In this document: positions 9,541 through 18,757 of the stretch, in pieces | Layout: every line of letters begins with the position of its first letter | Numbering within the stretch: the stretch's first letter is position 1 | Assembly (NCBI RefSeq): GCF_003269035.1 | Contig: NZ_QLTK01000002.1 | Span: 496,001-560,000 of the forward strand | DNA: 64,000 bases | Direction: 5' to 3' | Source: Paraburkholderia bryophila | Lineage (GTDB): Bacteria > Pseudomonadota > Gammaproteobacteria > Burkholderiales > Burkholderiaceae | Made by a program: the position numbers and the translations under genes | Notes under the pieces: generated by a model | What the model was told of the DNA's origin: nothing | Database searches by the model: none | Seen by the model: only the letters and a program-made list of their open reading frames with translations

Positions 9541-10149
9541 ATGACTGACATCCTCGCATCCACCGACCAGCCGCTCGTACGTAGCGACATGAATCTCGTC
9601 TGGCTGGACATGGAAATGACCGGACTCGAGCCCGATTCCGACCGCATCATCGAAATCGCGGTCGTGGTGACGAATTCGACGCTCGACCGCCTGGTCGAAG
9701 GTCCGGTGCTGGCGATTCATCAGAGCGACGAGACGCTCGCCAAAATGGATCAGTGGAATCAGAACACGCACGGCCGCTCGGGGTTGATCGACCGCGTGAA
9801 GGCTTCCATGGTCAGCGAAGCCGACGCCACCGAACAGATTCGCGAGTTCCTGGGCGCGTACGTGCCGCCGGGCAAATCGCCGATGTGCGGCAACTCGATC
9901 TGCCAGGATCGCCGCTTCATGGCGCGCTGGATGCCGGATCTGGAGCGCTTCTTCCATTACCGCAACCTCGACGTCAGCACGCTGAAGGAACTGTGCCGCC
10001 GCTGGCAGCCGGCTATCTACAAAGGTTTCCAGAAGCGCGCCATGCACACGGCGCTGGCCGATATTCACGAGTCGATCGACGAGCTGAAGTACTACCGCGA
10101 GCACTTCCTGATCCCGGCGTCGGCGGATGCGGCGGGCACCGCGGAATAA
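9541..10149 (+). CDS. orn: Oligoribonuclease
   Basis: This is a 202-residue 3'-5' exonuclease that degrades very short RNAs and pGpG, the product of c-di-GMP turnover. The DEDDh acidic residues are visible, with D23 and E25 in [16 protein letters not shown] and later [26 protein letters not shown] is a conserved Orn segment. The ATG at 9541 was chosen over one three codons earlier because it gives the standard N-terminus. The gene is monocistronic. Confidence 0.95.
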   Translation: MTDILASTDQPLVRSDMNLVWLDMEMTGLEPDSDRIIEIAVVVTNSTLDRLVEGPVLAIHQSDETLAKMDQWNQNTHGRSGLIDRVKASMVSEADATEQIREFLGAYVPPGKSPMCGNSICQDRRFMARWMPDLERFFHYRNLDVSTLKELCRRWQPAIYKGFQKRAMHTALADIHESIDELKYYREHFLIPASADAAGTAE

Positions 10150-10311
10150 CGGGTGGATTGTTCGCTGTGCCGCTTCAGTTGGGAAGCGGCGCGGTTCGTT
10201 GCGCCGCATCTGACCGGCGCCGGCTAGACCTGCGTGATGATGCGCAGGCTCGGGCCTGACTACACGAAACTCGGCCCGCGGCTGACGCCCAATCCAGGCC
10301 CGAGGCTATCG

Positions 10312-10986
10312 CTAACCCTGCTTCGCCGCCCGTTGGGCGTTCTTCGGCCGGAACGCCTTCACCACGTCGGAACGGGTTTCCACATACGGACCGCCGATCA
10401 GATCGATGCAATACGGCACCGCGGCGAAAATGCCCGGCACCTTCACCGTACCGTCCGCGCCGCCATCGCGCAAACCTTCCAGTGTTTCCTTGATCGACTT
10501 CGGCTGACCCGGCAGATTGATGATCAGGGCCGCGTGCTCCGCCGTTTCGCGGATCACCGCCACCTGGCGCGACAGAATCGCTGTCGGCACGAAATTCAGA
10601 CTGATCTGCCGCATCTGCTCGCCGAAACCCGGCATTTCCTTCGTGGCGACCGCGAGGGTCGCTTCCGGCGTCACGTCGCGGCGCGACGGGCCGGTGCCGC
10701 CGGTGGTCAGCACCAGATCGCAGCCCACTTCGTCCACCAGTTCGGTCAGCGTGGCTGAAATGGTGGCCGCGTCGTCCTGAATCAGACGCGTGACGATCTG
10801 CCACGGCGAACTCAGCGCCGCGCCGAGCCATTCCTGCAGCGCCGGAATACCTTTGTCCTCGTACACGCCGGTGGACGCGCGGTCGCTGATCGACACGAGG
10901 CCGATCACGATCTCGTCCGGATGCTGCCGCTGCGCCCGTACTACTTGTTCCCGCTGGTCCGAGCGATTACTCGTCGTGGTCGTCAT
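10312..10986 (-). CDS. mog: Molybdopterin adenylyltransferase Mog
   Basis: Mog adenylylates molybdopterin before molybdate insertion by MoeA. The MoaB/Mog fold is shown by [19 protein letters not shown] near 28-46, [19 protein letters not shown] near 91-109, and [16 protein letters not shown] near 154-169. The N-terminal 25 residues are a variable polar extension. It overlaps the upstream darP gene by 20 bases. The remaining cofactor genes of this window (moaA, mobA, moeA) are about 40 kb away. Confidence 0.92.
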   Translation of the reverse strand: MTTTTSNRSDQREQVVRAQRQHPDEIVIGLVSISDRASTGVYEDKGIPALQEWLGAALSSPWQIVTRLIQDDAATISATLTELVDEVGCDLVLTTGGTGPSRRDVTPEATLAVATKEMPGFGEQMRQISLNFVPTAILSRQVAVIRETAEHAALIINLPGQPKSIKETLEGLRDGGADGTVKVPGIFAAVPYCIDLIGGPYVETRSDVVKAFRPKNAQRAAKQG

Positions 10987-11578
10987 CGTCGTCTTCCAAG
11001 GCGTCGTCGGCGTCGGAATCGGTCGCGGCGGACGGGCCGTCGGCGTTCTTGATCCATTGGAACAGCTCGCGGAAGTAGCGCGGCGGCTTGCTCAGTTGCG
11101 CTTCCTTGCGGGCATTGCGGATCAGCGTGCGGCCTTGCTGCGGATCGGCGTTCGGGTGCTGGCGGATGAACTCGGTCAGCGCGGCGTCGTCGGCGAGCAG
11201 TTTTTCGCGGGTGCGTTCGATCCAGTGGAGTTTGGCCGTTTCCGCCTTGTTGACGCCGTTGTAGGTGTCGAGCGCGGTGCGCAGCGCGGCGGTTTCGTCG
11301 TCCAGCAGCGAGCGCATCACGCGCCCGACGTACTGCACCTGGCGGCGCTTGCCCTCGTGATCGGTGATGCGGCGCGCTTCGCGCACGGCGTCGTCGAGCT
11401 TTTCGGGCATCGGCATGCGCTTGAGCGCGTCTTTCGGCAAGGCGATCAGCGCCATGCCCAGTTCCTGCAGCTCATGCATGTCGCGCTTGAGCTGGGACTT
11501 GCTGGGACGGTCGTAACCGTTCTCGTCGATTTCCGGCTCGGCGGATTCGATGGGTTGAATGCGGGTTTTGCGTGTCAT
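10967..11578 (-). CDS. darP: Ribosome-associated protein DarP (DUF615, YjgA)
   Basis: This 203-residue DUF615 protein associates with late 50S precursors. Diagnostic segments are [18 protein letters not shown] near 24-41 and [18 protein letters not shown] near 165-180. The tail is very acidic ([15 protein letters not shown]). The ATG at 11578 starts the conserved region. No Shine-Dalgarno sequence precedes it, while a TACAAT hexamer lies only six bases upstream, so the mRNA may be leaderless. It is followed by mog with a 20-base overlap. Confidence 0.9.
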   Translation of the reverse strand: MTRKTRIQPIESAEPEIDENGYDRPSKSQLKRDMHELQELGMALIALPKDALKRMPMPEKLDDAVREARRITDHEGKRRQVQYVGRVMRSLLDDETAALRTALDTYNGVNKAETAKLHWIERTREKLLADDAALTEFIRQHPNADPQQGRTLIRNARKEAQLSKPPRYFRELFQWIKNADGPSAATDSDADDALEDDDDDHDE

Positions 11579-11884
11579 ACCGATATTGTAGCGTGCCGCG
11601 CCCGTCGAACCGGCCGTCCCGGCGCGCGCGAGCCTTCGCGCCGCGCTTGCCACGCCGGATTGCACATGACCTCGACGGTACGCTTTTGCACGGTTGCGCG
11701 CCCGCCAAAGCATCGTCGAAGGGACGCCCAGCGAAGTCCAGGTACGGCGGCGCGGACCTTGCTATGATCGCGGGATGCGTTGAGACGCAAATGCAGACAC
11801 AGAGATAGACACAGACGCAGACGCGCATGCGTGGCAGGTACGAACACACAGGGCCGCTCGGCCCCGAACAGGACGGCAACGACA
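11579..11884. other. Intergenic region between darP and pmbA
   Basis: It holds the divergent start regions of darP (minus strand) and pmbA (plus strand). A TATGAT hexamer at 11763-11768 could be the -10 of pmbA, but no good -35 accompanies it. At about 11788-11830 there is a degenerate six-base repeat (GACACA/GACGCA type). No gene is convincing here. Confidence 0.5.
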
Positions 11885-13255
11885 ATGGCAGCAGACATGG
11901 ACGTCAAGCAGCGCTTTTTTCCGCATACCCAGGATGAACTGAAGGAAATCGCCTCGGACATCCTTCGTCACGCGAAGTCGCTCGGCGGTACCGACGCGGC
12001 AACCGAGATTTCCGAAGGGGACGGCCTGTCCGTCTCCGTCCGGCGCGGCGAAGTCGAGACGATCGAGCATAACCGCGACAAGATGGTCGGCGTGACGGTG
12101 TTCATCGGCAACAAGCGCGGCAACGCGAGCACCTCGGACTTCTCGTCGCAGGCGCTGAAGGACACGGTTGCGGCGGCGTACAACATCGCGCGCTTCACGG
12201 CGGAAGACGACTGCGCCGGCCTCGCCGAAGCGGAGCTGCTCGAAACCGCGCCGCGCGATCTCGATCTGTATCACCCGTGGAATCTGAGCGCGGACGAAGC
12301 CGTGGAAATCGCCCGTCGTTCGGAAGACGCCGCCTTCGCGACCGATCCGCAGATCAAGAACTCGGAAGGCGCGAGCGTCTCCGCGCAGCACTCGCAATTC
12401 GTGCTCGCCACGTCGCGCGGCTTCCTCGCCGGCTATCCGTTCTCGCGTCACTACGTGGCGTGCGCGCCGATCGCCGGCAGCGGCCGCAACATGCAGCGCG
12501 ACGACTGGTACACGTCGACCCGCAACGCGGGCGATCTGGCCGATCCGGAAGCCGTGGGCCGTTACGCGGCGCAACGCGCGCTGTCGCGCATCGGCGCGCG
12601 CAGCCTCGACACGCGCAAGGTGCCGGTGCTGTTCGAAGCGCCGCTCGCTGCCGGTATTCTCGGCGCATTCGTGCAGGCCACCAGCGGCGGCGCGCTGTAT
12701 CGCAAGACGTCGTTCCTCGTCGACAGCCTCGGCAAGCCGGTATTCGCGCCGCACGTGCAGGTGGTCGAAGATCCGCACGTGGCTCGCGCCATGGGCAGCG
12801 CGCCGTTCGACGAAGAAGGCGTGCGCACCAAACAGCGCTCGGTCGTGAAAGACGGCGTGGTGGAAGGCTATTTCCTCTCCACCTACTCGGCGCGCAAGCT
12901 CGGTATGCAAACCACCGGCAATGCGGGCGGCTCGCACAACCTGTCGCTGAAGAGCTCCAACACGCGTCCGGAAGACGATTTCGAAGCCATGCTGAAGAAG
13001 CTCGGCACCGGCTTGCTGCTGACCGAGCTGATGGGGCAGGGCGTGAACTACGTGACCGGCGACTACTCGCGCGGCGCGTCGGGCTTCTGGGTCGAGAATG
13101 GCAAGATCCAGTATCCGGTCGAGGAAATCACGGTGGCGAGCACGCTGCAGGAGATGTTCCACCATATCGTTGCGATCGGCGCGGATACGATCACGCGCGG
13201 CACCAAGCAGACGGGCTCGGTGCTGATCGAGCGGATGACGATCGCCGGGCAGTAA
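11885..13255 (+). CDS. pmbA: Metalloprotease PmbA (TldE)
   Basis: PmbA partners with TldD to form a zinc protease that processes modified peptides and the CcdA antitoxin. The 456-residue protein matches the PmbA/TldE layout. The N-domain includes GLSVSVRRGEVETIEHNRDK near 50-69, and the C-domain includes NHxLSLKSSNTRPEDDF-type and GQGVNYVTGDYSRGASGFWV segments. TldD is not in this window. The ATG at 11885 gives MAADMDVKQRFFPHTQ; the longer frame upstream covers low-complexity repeat DNA. Confidence 0.94.
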   Translation: MAADMDVKQRFFPHTQDELKEIASDILRHAKSLGGTDAATEISEGDGLSVSVRRGEVETIEHNRDKMVGVTVFIGNKRGNASTSDFSSQALKDTVAAAYNIARFTAEDDCAGLAEAELLETAPRDLDLYHPWNLSADEAVEIARRSEDAAFATDPQIKNSEGASVSAQHSQFVLATSRGFLAGYPFSRHYVACAPIAGSGRNMQRDDWYTSTRNAGDLADPEAVGRYAAQRALSRIGARSLDTRKVPVLFEAPLAAGILGAFVQATSGGALYRKTSFLVDSLGKPVFAPHVQVVEDPHVARAMGSAPFDEEGVRTKQRSVVKDGVVEGYFLSTYSARKLGMQTTGNAGGSHNLSLKSSNTRPEDDFEAMLKKLGTGLLLTELMGQGVNYVTGDYSRGASGFWVENGKIQYPVEEITVASTLQEMFHHIVAIGADTITRGTKQTGSVLIERMTIAGQ

Positions 13256-13343
13256 GGGGGTTGCAGCTGCGGGTTGTCGCTGCGCGTTGAGGCGCGCAGC
13301 CGCGTCAACGCACAACCCTCAGGTCGCTTCGCGCAGAAACAGA

Positions 13344-13376
13344 AACGCCACGCAAATTCATGCGTGGCGTTTTTTT
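13344..13376 (+). terminator. Intrinsic terminator downstream of pmbA
   Basis: AACGCCACGCA pairs with TGCGTGGCGTT around a six-base loop, followed by seven T residues. Confidence 0.9.
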
Positions 13377-13409
13377 ATGCGAATGCGTTTGCGTCCAGCC
13401 GTAGCGCCC

Positions 13410-13910
13410 TCAGGCGCCCGTGCGCTTATAAGTCACGAACGCGTAATCGAAGTCATTCGGTGCATCCGCGCGATGCGTTTCATGCGCGACTTCTTCCCAC
13501 TCGCTGTCGTCGAGCTCGGGGAAGGTGGCATCGCCTTCGAAGTCGGCGGAAATCTCGGTGATGATCAGCTTGTCCGCCTGCCGCAAGCCTTCTGCATACA
13601 ACTGCGCGCCGCCGATCAGAAACGCTTCCGGCGCCTGATCCTGGGCGGCGAGTTCCAGCGCCTGTTCGAGGGTCGTGGCGGCGTCGCAGCCCTGAAAGCG
13701 GCGCGTCGCGTCCCGAGTCACGACGATGTTACGGCGTCCCGGCAGCGGCCGGCCGATCGATTCATGCGTTTTACGGCCCATGATGATGGGCGCGCCCATG
13801 GTGGTGCGCTTGAAGAACGCGAGGTCTTCGGGAAGTCGCCAGGGCAACTGGTTGTCGCGGCCGATCACGCCGTTATTGGCGCGAGCGACGATCAGGGTGA
13901 GCGTCGTCAT
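13410..13910 (-). CDS. folA: Dihydrofolate reductase
   Basis: This 166-residue enzyme reduces dihydrofolate with NADPH and so regenerates the cofactor used by thymidylate synthase. The N-terminus [34 protein letters not shown] with the active-site acid, [17 protein letters not shown], and [13 protein letters not shown] are standard. The start was taken at the ATG at 13910; the frame remains open far upstream but runs antiparallel through the adjacent regulator gene. The other half of this pathway, thyA, lies 10 kb away across the amyloid locus. Confidence 0.96.
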   Translation of the reverse strand: MTTLTLIVARANNGVIGRDNQLPWRLPEDLAFFKRTTMGAPIIMGRKTHESIGRPLPGRRNIVVTRDATRRFQGCDAATTLEQALELAAQDQAPEAFLIGGAQLYAEGLRQADKLIITEISADFEGDATFPELDDSEWEEVAHETHRADAPNDFDYAFVTYKRTGA

Positions 13911-14002
13911 CGAATGGAAAGGGGAACGTAACCGGGACGATTCTACCTGACGCGCGCAAGCGGGCCCACGGGGGTGGACCCGCCCCTCGTTCAGCGTGTC
14001 GC

Positions 14003-15553
14003 TCACTCCTGCGCGGCGTCTTCGCCCGCGAGCACGGCTTTGTCTTCGACGGCGCTCAAGTCGCGCAAGCCATGCAGTCCCATCAGCCGGTACAGCGTGA
14101 CGCGCGAAATATTCAGATCCACCGCCGCCTCGTTCAGGCGATGCCGATGGCGCAGCAACGCCGCTTCGATCGCGCGCTTCTCGGCGGCCTCGCGCGCTTG
14201 CGATAGCGTCATGGTCTGCTGTTCGGTGAAGTCGCCGAGATCGAGGTCGTCGGCGGAAATCAGCTTGTTCTCCGCCATCACGATCGCGCGGCGCACCCGG
14301 TTGATCAACTCCCGGACGTTGCCCGGCCAGGTGTAGTTGTACAGCGCCTCGATCGCCGACGGCGTGAAGCCGCGAATCTTGCGCGCGCTGTCGGTCTTGA
14401 ACTTGTGCAGAATGTGCTGCGCGAGAATTTCGATGTCCTTGCCGCGCGCGCGCAACGGCGGTTCGTCTACCCGCAGCACACAGAGCCGATGAAACAGGTC
14501 GGCGCGGAAACGCCCTTCGCGCATCGCGTCGTCGAGATCGACGTGAGTCGCGGAAATGATCCGCACGTCGATCGGAATCGATTCGCGGCCACCGAGCCGT
14601 TCGATCTTGCCCTCCTGAAGAAAGCGCAACAGGCTCGCCTGACTTTCGAGCGGCAGGTCGCCGATTTCGTCGAGCAGCAGGGTGCCGCCGTCGGCCGCTT
14701 CGACCCGGCCGATCTTGCGCTGGTTCGCGCCGGTGAACGCACCGCGTTCGTAGCCGAACAGTTCCGACTGCAGCAGGTGGTGCGGAATCGCGCCGCAATT
14801 GATCGCGATGAACGGTGCCTTGCGGCGCGGCGAGCGCTCGTGAATCGCCAGTGCGGTGAGCTCCTTGCCGGTGCCCGACTCGCCGGAGATGAACACGCTC
14901 GCGTCGGTATTCGCGACCTTGCGGATGGTGCGAAACAGTTGCTGCATCGCTTCGCAGGTGCCGACCATTTCCTCGTCGCCCGATTCGCTGCTGGGCGGCG
15001 GGACTTCCGGTTCGCACAGCGTCACCATGCCGAACGCGTGGCTGACCAGATAATCGACCGAGGCGTTCGCCACCGGCATTTTCACGTAGTCGAAACAGTA
15101 GTGGCGCACGAGCCGGCGCACGACCGGATCGTTCAGGCGCTCGTGCGTGGCGAGCGCGATCCAGCCGACCTGTTGCTGCCGCAGACTGGCTTCGAGTCCG
15201 GCCAGATCGCGCGGCGGAAAGCTTGCCAGATCGACGATGCCGGCGCACGCCACGTCGGGCTTCACCAGCTTGCCGAGTTCATGCGCGGAGCGTGCCGCCG
15301 CGACGTTCCAGCCACGGCTTTTCAGGTGCGCGATCAAGGTATCGTCCAACGTGCGTGCCACATAGAGCAGCAGACGCTCGCTCCGTATGTGCGTCACCGC
15401 CGCCGCGCCGCCATGCGTGGCTACCGCCGGCGGCACATGCGGCGGGGTGTCCACGGCGCGGCCCACGGCACTCTTTTGCGGCAGGGCGAGGGTGAGATGC
15501 GAAACCGCTCCCGCCACCGGAGCAACACTGGTCAGATGAGGTGATTCACGCAC
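14003..15553 (-). CDS. VpsR-like sigma-54 enhancer-binding regulator (operon copy)
   Basis: This 516-residue activator is the last gene of the amyloid-like operon. Residues 1-57 are a variable tail. Residues 58-175 form a receiver-like domain in which D108 (GIVDL) sits at the phospho-acceptor position. The AAA+ domain has Walker A GESGTGKE (224-231) and an intact GAFTGA (271-276), the loop that contacts sigma-54. A C-terminal Fis-type helix-turn-helix follows ([16 protein letters not shown]). The domain pattern resembles VpsR, a c-di-GMP-responsive biofilm regulator. It starts from GTG behind GAGG, 24 bases after the exporter gene. It is strongly similar to the divergent regulator at 22508. 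Confidence 0.88.
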   Translation of the reverse strand: MRESPHLTSVAPVAGAVSHLTLALPQKSAVGRAVDTPPHVPPAVATHGGAAAVTHIRSERLLLYVARTLDDTLIAHLKSRGWNVAAARSAHELGKLVKPDVACAGIVDLASFPPRDLAGLEASLRQQQVGWIALATHERLNDPVVRRLVRHYCFDYVKMPVANASVDYLVSHAFGMVTLCEPEVPPPSSESGDEEMVGTCEAMQQLFRTIRKVANTDASVFISGESGTGKELTALAIHERSPRRKAPFIAINCGAIPHHLLQSELFGYERGAFTGANQRKIGRVEAADGGTLLLDEIGDLPLESQASLLRFLQEGKIERLGGRESIPIDVRIISATHVDLDDAMREGRFRADLFHRLCVLRVDEPPLRARGKDIEILAQHILHKFKTDSARKIRGFTPSAIEALYNYTWPGNVRELINRVRRAIVMAENKLISADDLDLGDFTEQQTMTLSQAREAAEKRAIEAALLRHRHRLNEAAVDLNISRVTLYRLMGLHGLRDLSAVEDKAVLAGEDAAQE

Positions 15554-15577
15554 GTTCGACCTCGTATCGTTGGCATA

Positions 15578-17014
15578 TCAGAATGTGTAGGGAAAGCGCA
15601 CGCCGACCACGAAGTTCGGCGCGTCCGGCGTCAGGCCGACCGAGACCGAACCGTTGATGGTCAGATGCTTGTTCACCACGTGGTTCAGCCCGAAATTCAG
15701 CGCGGCCGCCGTGGTCTCGCTGCCCGGCACCTTCGAGTAGGAGCCGCCCGGCGCGCGGGTCTTCGACTCCGGTTCGAGCGCCATGGTGTACGAGATGCTG
15801 GCCGAGTCCTTGTCGGAGAACGCGAGCGCGACGCCGCCGCCGAACTGCACGACGTCGCCGAGCTTGACCGTCGCCGGTTGGGTTTGTCCCTGCACCGAGG
15901 AGATGTCCGCGAACGAGCGGGCCACGTTGTACGTGTACGACAGGCTGCCGAACAGCACCACCGGGTCGTAGGTTTTTAGCAGCGAGACGCCGGCCGTCAC
16001 GTTCCACATGCCGGTGCCGGTGGGCAGCTTGTTCGGCGCGACCAGGTTGGTATTGTTGGCGTCCACCTGCACCAGCTTCTGGCCGAACGGCGAGGTGCCG
16101 GTCGGGGCCTTGATACGCAGACTGCCGACCACGTCGGGCAGGCTGTTGGTCTCTTTCAGGAACTGATAATAGATGCCGAAGTTGATGTCGCCGATATTGC
16201 TGCCGTTCACCGACGCGTCCGACAGCGTGTTCGCCGCGCCGCCCGCGCCGCCGACAATGAAGTTGCTATGCCGGTAGATGTACGGCACGTCGACGTCGAT
16301 ACTCATGCGGTCGGTCAGACCGTAGCGCGTATCGAGATCGGCCATCACCTGGTGCGACTTGGTCTCGCCGAGGTTGATGTTGCCGAGGAAAATCGCGTCG
16401 AGCGCGAGGAAGCCGGACAACTGCAACTGGCGACGATCGTAATAGGTGTCGCTGATGCCCCAGTCCATCGTCAGCTTATGGTCGAAGAGCGGCGCGTGTT
16501 CGCGTTGCACGACGGCTTCTTCGGCTTGCGTGCGTACCGGTTCGGCGGCTTTCTGGGTCGTGCCGATCGCGCCGCTGCCGTCGGTGGCGGCAGGCAGGCC
16601 GCCCGCGCTGTTGCCCTCGGGCGCCGGCGGGTTGACGGGCACGCCGGTGGCGGTGCCGGTGTTGCCGCCCGGCGCCGGAACCCCCGGATTGACCTGGGCG
16701 AGCGGCGGCAACGGCACCGGCAGCCCGTCGGCGCCGGGCTGTTCGGCCACCGCTTCGCTGCCGGCCGGCGCACCGTAGCCCGGCATGCCGCGGCCGCGCT
16801 GCGCCATCTCGAGATTGGTGACCTGCTGTTCGAGTGAATGGATCTGCCGCTGCTGTTCGTCGACGACCCGCATCAACGTGTTCAGACGGTCTTCTACCGA
16901 CTGTCCCGCCAGCGCCTGAGCGCCGGCACCTTGCGAAAGCGCGAATAGCAGGACGGCGGCCGGAATGGCCGCCAGTGCCGTGCGCGGCATTCTGGTCGAT
17001 GAAAAATTGTTCAT
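15578..17014 (-). CDS. fapF: FapF-like amyloid exporter: coiled coil plus outer-membrane beta-barrel
   Basis: This 478-residue protein has a signal peptide ending GAGAQ near residue 33 and a heptad-patterned coiled coil at about 39-72 (VVDEQQRQIHSLEQQVTNLE). A Pro/Gly-rich linker (about 75-160) follows, and then about 300 residues of alternating beta-strands ending in an aromatic C-terminus (GVRFPYTF). This is the architecture of FapF, the trimeric outer-membrane channel that exports Pseudomonas functional amyloid. It occupies the FapF position at the end of the structural genes. The barrel also recalls phenol-pathway MetA-type outer-membrane proteins, so the assignment rests on architecture plus context. 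Confidence 0.75.
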   Translation of the reverse strand: MNNFSSTRMPRTALAAIPAAVLLFALSQGAGAQALAGQSVEDRLNTLMRVVDEQQRQIHSLEQQVTNLEMAQRGRGMPGYGAPAGSEAVAEQPGADGLPVPLPPLAQVNPGVPAPGGNTGTATGVPVNPPAPEGNSAGGLPAATDGSGAIGTTQKAAEPVRTQAEEAVVQREHAPLFDHKLTMDWGISDTYYDRRQLQLSGFLALDAIFLGNINLGETKSHQVMADLDTRYGLTDRMSIDVDVPYIYRHSNFIVGGAGGAANTLSDASVNGSNIGDINFGIYYQFLKETNSLPDVVGSLRIKAPTGTSPFGQKLVQVDANNTNLVAPNKLPTGTGMWNVTAGVSLLKTYDPVVLFGSLSYTYNVARSFADISSVQGQTQPATVKLGDVVQFGGGVALAFSDKDSASISYTMALEPESKTRAPGGSYSKVPGSETTAAALNFGLNHVVNKHLTINGSVSVGLTPDAPNFVVGVRFPYTF

Positions 17015-17118
17015 TTTGTGTTCCCCCGGTGTTCCGGCTGCACGCCGTCCGTTGCCGGGCGGCGCGCTGCCGTATCTTTACTGCTGGTCCTACGGTTGAC
17101 GGGTGGCGGTCCGCCGCG

Positions 17119-17931
17119 TTATCTCCGGTTTTGCAGCGCTTGTAGTACGCCTAACTGACGGATCATCGCGGCTGACATTTGCTGCGTCTGCAAACTCAAC
17201 TGCAATGCGTTGGCGACTTGCTGGTTATTGCCTGCAATCTGTAGTAACTGGGCGATTTGCCCGTTGCCTGGCGTGATGGTCTGGGTGGCGAGCCCAGCCG
17301 GTGTTTGTAATGCGACGCTAATGCCATTGCTGCCGAACGTGATGCCGGCTTTAACCGAGCCGGTCGAATTGCTGGCCGCTGCCGACGGGACATTGGCGGC
17401 GCCCCCCAGCAGCACGGCGTTATTATTGAAATCGATCGTTGCCGAGTTGGAACCCGTGTTCTTATCGCCCGCAACCTGCGTGACTTGCGACACCCCGTTG
17501 ACCGAAATGTTTTGTCCGCCGGCGGCTTGAGCGTTCGGGTTGGCGCCCGAGTTGGCGCCCGAATTGCCACCGCTGCCTCCCGTCACGCTCGCCATCGAAT
17601 TGACGGCGGTCGTGACCTGGCCCACGGCGTTCTGCACCGCCGAAAGCGTGCCCTGGGCGAGGGCGGTCACGCCGTTGGGCAACTGCCATTGCGAAATGAC
17701 GTTCAGCACGAAGCCGGAAATCATCGTGCCGCCGGCGTATTTGCCGGTCTGGGTGGCGAGCACATCGTCACCGACCATTTGCACCTTGAGGGCTGCGGCG
17801 TCGCTGTCGTGAGCGGCAAGAAATTCAGGCACCGATGGCGAACCGGCGCCTTGTGCCGCATGGGCGCTGCTGGTCAGGCCGCACATCAAGGTGCAGATTG
17901 CGAGCCCGAGCTGAGTGAGCTGTTGCTTCAT
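17119..17931 (-). CDS. Exported protein in the FapE position of the amyloid-like operon
   Basis: This 270-residue protein has a signal peptide (hydrophobic 8-22, cleavage near SAHAAQG). The mature part is rich in Asn, Gln, Gly, Ser and Ala. A spacer at about 118-140 (GGSGGNSGANSGANPNAQAA) separates two domains. The C-terminal half contains NSATIDFNNNAVLLGGA and then a Gln-rich helix-like end (QVANALQLSLQTQQMS). It lies seven bases after the C39 peptidase gene and before the FapF-like gene, exactly where fapE sits in Pseudomonas. I do not recognise its sequence as FapE, so it could be an unrelated accessory or minor fibre component. Confidence 0.55.
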   Translation of the reverse strand: MKQQLTQLGLAICTLMCGLTSSAHAAQGAGSPSVPEFLAAHDSDAAALKVQMVGDDVLATQTGKYAGGTMISGFVLNVISQWQLPNGVTALAQGTLSAVQNAVGQVTTAVNSMASVTGGSGGNSGANSGANPNAQAAGGQNISVNGVSQVTQVAGDKNTGSNSATIDFNNNAVLLGGAANVPSAAASNSTGSVKAGITFGSNGISVALQTPAGLATQTITPGNGQIAQLLQIAGNNQQVANALQLSLQTQQMSAAMIRQLGVLQALQNRR

Positions 17932-17938
17932 GGTTGAG

Positions 17939-18652
17939 TCAGAACAGGTCTGCCTTGATCAAGCCGTACTCGACAAAGGGAGTCGCCGCGGTGCCGTTAG
18001 CCAGCGCGTTGGCGCGCAGCTTCAGCGCGAGCGACTCGTTGTCCTGCAAGAGCGGTGAATCCTCCCTGAAGGGTTTGCCGAGGACCGCGAAGACGAGACC
18101 GTTCCAGGTCTTCGCGAAGTCCTCCTGCAGCACGATGCGATTGCCCAGCGCCGGATCCGCAATGAAGATGCGGCCTTGCTCGGCGTGCTTGACGATCACG
18201 AAGTGTTCGTACCCGTCGATGTTCATCAACACCATCACGGGAATCTGTAGATGCTGGAGTGCGTCGACCGTGACCCGGAAGCCGCGGCCGCGCATGCCGA
18301 TGGTCTCGACGAACTTCTTCATGTCGAGCATCGAGAAGCCATTCTTGACCACCACTTCGGGCGTGGAGAACACCATCATCCGGCGGATCAGTTCGGTTTC
18401 CGGAATGTCGATGCCGTAGCCGAATTTGAGGAGGGTCGCCAGCGCCGCCGCACCGCAGCTGTAGTCGAACTGCTGGTTGACGATGTGGCTGTAACGGATG
18501 TCCTTCATCGAACGAACCGTCTTCGTCAACGGCACGCCGGCGAAGGTGGCCGTGTCGACGCTCGCCTGCGCGTAAGTCTGGTCCACGCACAGCGTGCAGC
18601 TTGCCAACGCTACGGCGAAGCGTAGCGCCGGGAACCCCTTGAACCCGGACAT
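17939..18652 (-). CDS. fapD: C39-family cysteine peptidase, FapD-like
   Basis: This 237-residue protein is predicted to be exported (hydrophobic N-terminus, AQAS cleavage near residue 30). The peptidase C39 fold is shown by QQFDYSCGAAALATLL with catalytic C66 and a preceding Gln for the oxyanion hole, YEHFVIVK with H150, and IFIADPALG with D166, so the triad looks complete. In Pseudomonas, FapD is a C39-like peptidase thought to process or assist amyloid subunits during export. Here it follows the major subunit gene and is separated from it by a strong hairpin. No ABC transporter is attached, unlike bacteriocin C39 exporters. Confidence 0.8.
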   Translation of the reverse strand: MSGFKGFPALRFAVALASCTLCVDQTYAQASVDTATFAGVPLTKTVRSMKDIRYSHIVNQQFDYSCGAAALATLLKFGYGIDIPETELIRRMMVFSTPEVVVKNGFSMLDMKKFVETIGMRGRGFRVTVDALQHLQIPVMVLMNIDGYEHFVIVKHAEQGRIFIADPALGNRIVLQEDFAKTWNGLVFAVLGKPFREDSPLLQDNESLALKLRANALANGTAATPFVEYGLIKADLF

Positions 18653-18674
18653 GCTGGTCTCCTGCTTTGTGGTC

Positions 18675-18703
18675 GCGCCGGCCGCTTCGATGGCGGCCGG
18701 CGC
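18675..18703 (-). promoter_or_regulatory. Strong stem-loop between the major subunit gene and the C39 peptidase gene
   Basis: GCGCCGGCCGC (18675-18685) and GCGGCCGGCGC (18693-18703) form a perfect 11-bp stem with a seven-base loop. No U-run follows on the minus strand. It could protect the upstream subunit mRNA from 3' exonucleases or slow transcription into the export genes; that role is inferred. Confidence 0.6.
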
Positions 18704-18757
18704 TTCCTCCCTGCTGCTCTTCTGGCTTCTTCTACCCGCTGTCGCGGTGCCGTCAGC

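Noticed and set aside
13410..15248. A single 612-codon fusion of folA with an upstream protein
   Set aside because: The upstream part reads through the regulator gene in another frame; a normal folA start lies at 13910.
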